64,000 nt of DNA from Apostichopus japonicus (taxonomy: Eukaryota; Echinodermata; Holothuroidea; Aspidochirotida; Stichopodidae): contig NC_092574.1 in assembly GCF_037975245.1 (NCBI RefSeq), positions 11,373,213 to 11,437,212 of the forward strand, in the 5' to 3' direction. Positions 23,701 to 32,700 of this stretch are shown piece after piece. Within the stretch, counting starts at the first letter, position 1. Each line of letters opens with the position of its first letter. The translations under genes and the position numbers were made by a program. Under the pieces are notes generated by a model. That model saw only the letters and a program-made list of their open reading frames with translations. It was not told the origin of the DNA and ran no database searches.

Positions 23701-26700
23701 TTCAGTATGGAAGCCTGAAAAAAGAAGAAAATAAAAATGCTCTCATGTGGATTTGAACTCAGGACATGGAGCTTGTCTGACTCTCTCAGTCACAGAGAAC
23801 TACCAACTTGGCCACTGCAACTGTTGAGAAATAATGCTCGTTTCTAATATTTCAACTTCAGAATTCAGTATGGAAGCAGGAAAAAAGCAGAAAATAAAAA
23901 TGCTCTCATGTGGATTTGAACTCAGGACATGGAGCTTGTCTGACTCTCTCAGTCACAGAGAATAACCAATTTGGCCACTGCAACTGTTGAGAAATAATGC
24001 TTGTTTCTAATATTTCAACTTCAGAATTCAGAATTCTCTGTATATTATTTAGTCAGACATGACCAGCAATTTAATCTTTATTTCTTGGCATTTTGTTCTC
24101 CTCAAAGGGATAAAATTGGCTTCCCAATAGTTGAATGCTCCTCAGACGGTACATTCATTCTCTCCAAACCACCCAAGACAGGTGGACTAGTTACCACAGC
24201 AACGGTTGCGGAGCAATTGATTTATGAGATTGGCGATCCCAGGCGTTACTTACTTCCAGATGTCACTTGTGACTTTTCCAATGTCAGCTTGTCTGCAGCA
24301 AAAGGTACTGTATTTGAGACTCTAAAGCAACCCTGGTGGAGGAGGTGTGGTTGGGTGAGTGATTGGGGAATGAGGGGTTGTTGGGTAAGTGGAGAAGGTG
24401 GGGTGAGTGAGTGGGGAAGGTGGGGGTGGTTGGGTGAGTGAGTGGGGAAAGTGGGATGGTTGGGTGAGTGAGTGGGGAAGTGGGATGGTTGGGTGAGTGA
24501 GTGGGGAAGGTGGGATGGTTGGGTGAGTGAGTGGGGAAAATGGTGTGGTAAGGTGAGTGAGTGGGGAAGCTAGGTAGGGTGGTTGGGTGAGTGAGTGGGG
24601 AAGCTAGGTCGGGTGGTTGGGTGAGTGAGTGGGGAAGGAGGAGTGGTTGGGTGAGTGAGTGGGAAGGAGGGGTGGTTGGGAGAGTGAGTGGGGAAGGTGG
24701 TTGGGTGAGTGAGTGGGGAAGAAGGGGTGGTTGGGTGAGTGAGTGGGGAAGGAGGGGTGGTTGGGTGAGTCAGTGTGGAAGGAGGGGTGGCTGGGTCAGT
24801 GAGTGAGTGGGGTAGTTGGGTGAGTGAGTGGGGAAGGTGGGGTGGTTGTGTGAGTGAGTGGGGAAGGGGAATGGTTGGGTGAGTGAGAGGGGAAGGTGGG
24901 GTGGTTGGGTGAGTGAGTGAGTGGGAAAGGAGAGGGTGGTTGGGTGAGTGAAGTGGAGGGGTGTTGCTATAGATTCTCTACAATGTAATTTGGAGGAGGG
25001 GTGGTTGGGTGAGTGAGGGAGGGGGGAGGGGTGTTGCTATAGGTTAACTACAATATCCTGTGTAGGAGGTGTGGTTGAGTGAGTGGGGAAGGGGGAGGGC
25101 TGTTGCTATAGGTTCTTCACAATTTCGCTTATTTTGTAATGTTGGGGATTAATCCAAAAACTAATTTGAGACCACTTTTAAATGCTTTATAAGTTGGCAA
25201 ATTGCTCACGATTGGGAAAACAGTGGATTACTCTTGGTTGAGAAGAAGAACTTTTACCCACTTTACAAGTAGTTATCCTCTGCTCAAGTCCTTAACTCTT
25301 CACATAACAGTAGGATTCATTGCTGGTCGGTAGCACCCGCTGGTATCTTCTAAAAGGTAAAAAACTCACTGGTATTTCTCATCTTTGTATCCCCTCTAGA
25401 TCCAACAACACAGGAAGATGGTGTTTCAGTGGCAGGAGCGAAAGGGCTACCCCCATCCTCCAAATACAAGGTTAGCGTGATGATATTGTGCTGCTAGGCA
25501 TCCATAGTTACTTGTATGATAGTTGTGGCATTCCCGGTCTTCCATACTTAGTGCTTCCTTACGGCTATAGTAACCTTACTGCCAGTAAAACTTCCAAAGT
25601 GTGGCCATTGTAACAATATTCAGAATGACCTAAAAAGATCCTGTTAACCAATGTAGCTGCAGTTACCAACCACTTCGCAGGTATTTGATACGGTTATTTC
25701 TCGATAAAGTTTATCTGGTTTGAGAAATCTGTTTGCTTAGTTTTTCTATGTCAACAGTTGCTACATCACATATGAGATATTTGTTTGTAGTGCTGTTGAT
25801 CCTTAAGCCACTGCATGAATAAAGGTTAATAGTTTTTATTCTACTCTCCAAAACATTAAAGCTTTAACGGGGTATTCCAGTGGCTGAAGATTCTTCTTCT
25901 GAAAATTGTGAGATCTTTAGTTTGTGGATCAACAAAGCATAATAATTCTGTCTCTGAGAGTTGATTGCTTAAAAGAGATTGCTGGAAATTTGCTCCATAT
26001 TAAGGTGAAAAACAAATGCCTTGCAGCGTTTGTACTATGATTGGTGAAGATATGTTTCATTCAAATTTGGTTATATTTTTTGGTCGCATCTTGCAAAGGC
26101 GAAGTGAACGATGTCATCATGGCAATTGAGCTGTGCAAATGTTTTGTTTTTTGTTTTTAATATCTAAATTGTTTGTTCTCAGAGGAAAGTAATTCCTACC
26201 AAATAGCTGCATTTTGATGAAATAGTTTTAAATACTGAGAACTAAGCTAAGCACACATTGTAAAGGTTTCAAGGATAAATCAATAGGAAGAGAATGATAG
26301 GAAAGTAAGGCTTTTGAAGTTCATTTGTCATAATGACATCATAGTCCACCCACAGAGATACACTTCTTAGAGTAAGGAAGGGTTTAACCAGGGAAGATAG
26401 GTTTCATTTAATGAAATGTTATTATCATGAGCTAGGGACAACATATTGAGATGGAGTTTTCAAATAATACTGTAGACTATTTATTTTCAGCTTGCTGATG
26501 GCAAAATGAATCTATGTGATGGTGATATATTTGTGTGTATTTATGCATGTGACACGCCTGCTTGTCAACAAGATAACTTAAAATAGGTGCATGAAGGTTG
26601 AAGTTCATATTTGAATTAAATTCCTGTATGTGAGTACAAGCTGTCTAACTTGGTGGAGGCTAAAGGTCATTTGCAGTCAACAGAGGTGAAAGTCTGAAAA

Positions 26701-29700
26701 TCTTGTAGAAATGATAACTGCAAACTTGGGGAATACTCATACTTGGTATGAAGATCCCCCTTGGTAAGAACAAGATCGGCACTGAAATTTGTAGAGGTCA
26801 AAGGTCTTTTTAAATTGAGTAAATCCTGCAGAAGTAAAGCTTGTAGGAACTTCATATTTGATATGTAGATTCACCATAATAATGAGTGCAAACCCCTTTT
26901 CAAAATTGATTTAGGTCAAAAGTCATTTGGGGTCAACAGAGGCCAATGAACATGATATTTGCAAAACCAAAGCTTGTATGAACTTCATGGTTGATGTGCA
27001 GATCCACCTTTATGGTCAGTAACACAATCTTTTTGATATTGGTGGAAGTCATTTTGGGTCAGCATATTGCAAAGTCTGAGGATTTCTTCAGTACAATAGT
27101 TGCAACAGCAAAGCTTGGATAAACTTCAAACCTGGTATATACATTCTTCTTAATTGGTACAAAACCCCTATTGGTGGAGGTCAAATGTCATTTGAGGTCA
27201 ACAAAGTTCTGAAACACTTGTAAAGGTGATAAACTGAAAAAGTGCAGTTTGAGTGTGTACTTTGTAAACTTACGAACTCACTAAAAATTCATCTAACTTG
27301 TTATTTTGGTGGTTAGATCCCAAATTAGTGAGTACATGAAACGAATTGTTTTTGGTGAAGGTCAAATGTCACTTGAGCTCAACAGAATTCAGCATATAGG
27401 AGGTACAAATTTGTCAAACACTAAAGTGTGCAGAATGGGATGTCAGTGTAAAAGAATGACATTTTGGCTCCCGATGTTGCCAAATAAGAACAGATTTGTT
27501 CAACGATCTTGCATTCATTCACATCCCCTAATTGTATTTTGTAATTTAAAAAATTTGATTTGCAGGTTACAGCAACTTACTTGGCAGGGAATAAAATAGT
27601 CTTCATGTGTGTTATTGGTGGTCCCAGAGCAGCCGAGAAGGGTCAGAAAACAGCTGAGAACATCCTCAAGAGGTAACCTTAGCAACCATGCATGTAATCA
27701 TACCCACCACTGTAGTAAAATACTGGCTTTTGTCTTTAATGTTGACATCAACCGAAACTTCTTTCATACCTACAATTCTCTGTCTTAAGTCATGACCTCT
27801 ATCTCCAGAGTGACAACATTGAGGTCAAACTTTCTCCTGGCTTCTGGTGCTTTATCTTTTGTTATTATAAAGATTATGATTTGAGCCAGTTTATGATGAT
27901 TTGAAATGCAGATGTGTGTGTCCTTTCCTGTGCCTGTTGTGTGATACATGAAATGCAGATGTATGAGTCCTTTTTCGGTGCCTGTTGTGTGATACACGAA
28001 AAGAACACTGCAGTTGAACTTTGTCAGTTGAAGGAAATTGTGAAAGTTGACAGTCAGACTTTTTTTCAACACTTCCATAGCTGTTTGCTAACTTTCATAA
28101 TAACATCCGTTTTAAGTTGGCAGCGTTAAGGTGCAATCAAGATGTTAATGTCCATTTCTGTCATGTTGCTGCCATTCATCATTTTCTGTAAGACGTTAAA
28201 TGCTAAAATTCTGATGCAAACCCAACTTACTCCCCTTATCTAGCTTGGAGATTCATTTGACTCCTTATCATAAGTGGCACATATTAACTGCTTAATGCAG
28301 TACAAAAAATTGAATGTAACATGTTATGTAACATTAAAATTGAATGTAACATTCATGGAATGGAAACCGTAATTGAATCGTTTAAAGTCATTTTTGTTGT
28401 GCAAGACTGTTTAGTGGACTTATAATTTTAGAGTATGTTTACAGAAACCTTTTATGTCCATGAAGCGGTTGCATTTGATAGTTACCAGTATCAGATTATC
28501 ACAAATTCAATCCAATACATAGGTTTAAGAGACCTTTGAGACATTGTAAATGTTTGATAATCCTTTTGTTGGTAGCTTATGAACATTGTACCTTCTTAGT
28601 AGAAAACGGGAAGGACTTTGCAATTTTTGTTTTGTTATCGTATTCAACTGCAAACGTCTAGAATAATCGTTTTGAAATTTTGCGAATTTTCTTTACCAGA
28701 GTGAGAGGAATGCTGAAGTTTCTGGGAATGGAGGACTTTTCTCGGACCCATGTACAGGTAGACGAAACAATACTAGCAAATAAAATAATATCATATATTA
28801 GTGGTGATAGATGAGTCTTCAAACTTCTTAATTTACATTAAATAATATCATCCAGAATACTACCAAGTTAAACGTCCCCAGTATGATCAATTGTCAAAAT
28901 GGCATGAAACAGTCAATTCATATACTACTTAATACTTTGATTCTTTTTCTGGGATAGAATTGGTGTATCTGTGAGTGTCTGTTTTTAACTTAAAAGTACT
29001 AAATAGAGATATTAGTTCAATTGATCGGGTTTTATGGGGCAGATTAAAATTTATCACTTTAGGAGATTCAGCGACGAATTAAGAAAATGCATATCTGTTC
29101 AAAGATTTAAATTTAATAACGTCCTTGACAACCATAGGACCAAAGTTATGAAAGAGTTGACTCAATTCTTTGTTTTCAGTTCCTTTTATTTTTTCCTTTG
29201 CTGGTAGATGCTTGGGGCGGAGTCCATGTACGGACCGCACGCACGCAACAATCAGACTCGGGAGGTGGTAGCTCTGATCAGTGCTGAACATCCAGACAAG
29301 AAAGGGGTGGGGCTGTTAGCAAGGGAACTGGCCCCAGCAGGAACCGGCATGGGTAAGGTCATCTTTAACAGAACTACAAATCCAAGGGGTAGCTCTGATT
29401 AATTCTGAACATCCAGACAAGAAAGGGGTGGGGCTGTTAGCAAGGGAACTGGCCCCAGCAGGAACCGGCATGGGTAAGGTCATCGTTAACAGAGCTAAAA
29501 ATCCAAGTGGGTAGCTCTGATTACATCCAGACAAGAAAGAGGGGGGGGGGGGGGCTGTTAGCAAGGGAACTGGCCCCAGCAGGAACCGGCATGGGTAAGG
29601 TCATCGTTAACAGAGCTAAAAATCCAAGTGGATAGCTCTGATTAATTCTGAACATCCAGTCAAGAAAGGGGTGGGGCTGTTAGCAAGGGAACTGGCCCCA

Positions 29701-32700
29701 GCAGGAACCGGCATGGGTAAGGTCATCGTTAACAGAGCTAAAAATCCAAGTGGGTAGCTCTGATTAATTCTGAACATCCAATAAGAAAGGGGTGGGCCTG
29801 TTAGCAAGGGAACTGGCCCCAGCAGGAACCGGCATGGGTAAGGTCATCGTTAACAGAGCTACAAATCCAAGGGGGTGATGGGAAATGGTATTGTTGAATT
29901 GATCAGCTGAGGGGTTATTTGGTGTTTTGGGGTGTGCCTTTGAGTAAAACAATCAAAACTTCCAACAGGTTTAGGCGCCTGTTTGTTTCTTGGGCAAAGA
30001 GCTTGGGGTGTTTTTTGATAGGAGGTATATCTTTGACTGAATGGTGAGAGCATTGGGAATGACAGAATGATGCTATCAGAAAATGTAATTTGTAGTGACA
30101 TCATGTTACTTTCCTTCTTCTTCCTTGGAATAGCTCCAGGGACCACTGGACCAGGTGGAGGAAGACCAAAGATGTAAGTTCTTTCTGATATTTTTTAACC
30201 AATCCATGAAATCTTTGATTTGAAATTAGAGTCCTTGGACCAGTAATTAGGCCTTTACCTTGTCATTTACTTTCTTGTATTTAAACTAACAATAGTTGTT
30301 GGCTAAAAATGTTAAAAGTTATTCTATAGTACCATTCTATAGATTCTTCCTTGCAGAATCCTCCCCCCCTGCCCCCCTCACATCTTTCTAGTAGATGTGA
30401 ATCATGTCATCAAGTACCTTGTCTTATTTGTTGTTAGGGGCTATAACAGCACATTTTATTGCAAGCTGCACTATTTTGAATGATTCGGTTTCACATAGAT
30501 AATTGTATATTTATTTTTCTTTTACAGATCACCTGTCTTGAAACTGTTCTCTTTCTTATACCCGAAAGAGAAACTTAACGTAGGTATCAAAGGTTCTGTC
30601 CAATCATTTCAATTGAAGAAACTATGTTCAACTTCTTTATCAAAAGTTATTTGTGAATATTCTCATCTCCCTTCCATTTAACCCACCCTTACATCAAAAG
30701 TCCTGTCAAGTAAAGCCTACAATTTGATCCCATTTAATGTTGTATGGTAGGCCTACTGTGTCCTCTTTTCAAATTTCTTGTTGAAGCTATTTAGCAAATT
30801 GGGCTTTTGTAAATGTTGATATTGGATTTTCTTTTGAGACTCTTCTGCTGTGGTTGACCCTCTCCACCCCCCCCTGTTTGACCCCCTTTACCAGCTACAG
30901 ATAACGTTGTTACATTGCTGCTTGCAGAGTACACACATGGCTACCATTTGTAATTCATTCAACCTGATCAGTAACATCACAACTCTTCCCTCAGGTTGTT
31001 GATTTGTATTAGACACTATTGCTGAAAACAGGCGACAATTTTGTGCTCAGTTAAAAAAAAAGATAGGGAGAGGTGTTTGTAAATACCAACAGTAATTGGA
31101 ATAGTCTTGTACATAGCAGGTTTTGGATTTATTTTTTCAGATGTATGTAAATGTCACTTTCTTGCCTTTGAAACAACTATTTGTGCATGTTGGATCATGA
31201 ATGTGTTTATATTCTGTGAAGGTGGAAGTTCACATGGATGGAGTCACAGAGAAGGTTCCTTTGTCTGAGACAGACGGCGAGGTGGATACCCCAGAGCCAA
31301 CCCCCGGGACCTCACAGGATAGCTTAGAGACAGGCGACCATACATTCACCGTAGGTCAACTCGCATACACAAGGAGTGGGGATAAGGCAAACTCTGCTAA
31401 TGTTGGTAAGTTCCTGAGTACACAATCTTTATAAACTATCTTGCAGAGAAAAACTCCCAATCGTGCATTGAAAACAAGTCAAGAATTAAAGCAATGATCT
31501 CTAATGTGAACTGTGACAATAGCCATCATGGCAACTCAACTCATGCACCTCTATCGCACAAGGTGGAGCCACCCTTAACTCTAGCACCCCTGTGGCAAAG
31601 TGGAAACAAATTTCACTCTTTTCCCCAAACTGGGGCCAGTCAACCACAACTATTACCTCTGAGGCAAACTAGACCCCAACCTAATACAAGTACCTTTATT
31701 GCAAAAGCCGAGACACTGCAACAGAAATATTAAAGGGTGTGAAGACTCGCGCAAAAAGAAACGTCTAATGCCGGTTATCTGACCTATAGTTTCGAATGAG
31801 GTGTAACAGAAGTGTTATCGATCCCAAAAAATACACACACAGCTTGCTACTGTCAGTAAGACACTAGTGTACAGTCAATACATACAGCTACGGTCAATAC
31901 CCACAGCACTGTACAAACGATGCAGTGATGGACATCTCAGGTCCAGCTAAAGATTACAATTATTAGTATTACGTTTCATTACTGTCTGCATTTTGTAGCG
32001 ACACGAACAAAACGTCACTTGCAAGCAACGGAAAGTTAACATTTTCAGATGGTAAAGTAAAGATACATCAGTAGCTGTTCAAGTTGGTATTGTCTTTTGC
32101 TGCAAAATTGCCATCATGATATTTACTCTGCAGGCTAAGGTGACCAGACTTTCCTTCACCATCGCCAGATTGACTGTTTCCCAAGGAATATCCCAAAAAC
32201 TGGTGTTTTGGACAATTTTGGGATTTTTATCTCGGACAAAGTACTTCTTTCTAGAATGTGGTGTTCGTAACATAGGCATTCGATTGTGCATCATCCAGAA
32301 AACAGAACCACCAACTAACTATCCCTCACATTCTACCCCTGCCTTTATACATAGTGTAGTTACTAAATCCTTTATCTCCACAGCAGGTTAACATCAGTGA
32401 CGTGTCCCCAGATTTCTTGGTAGAAGTGTGGTCACCTTTCATTGTTATATGCCACAGTTTTGATGCAGTTACCAAATGGTTGTCTCACTTAGCTTGGTAT
32501 ATGACTATTCCATTGTGAAGCATTTACATATTACATGATGTAACAGTGAAGTGTTTTTAAAGTGATAATACACTGTAGCTTGACTCACAATTCCTTCTTG
32601 CTACTGTTGTAAATTCTTTAAAGGCATTGAAGAGTCGCCCCAAATCGCGTGCGGCCATCTGCTAAAGTTAACTTTCTGTTGCTTGCAAGTTGCAAGTGAC

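Noticed and set aside
24591-24806. W-V-S-E-W-G repeat protein
   Set aside because: It is a translation of the GTGAGTGAG minisatellite inside an AtuA intron.
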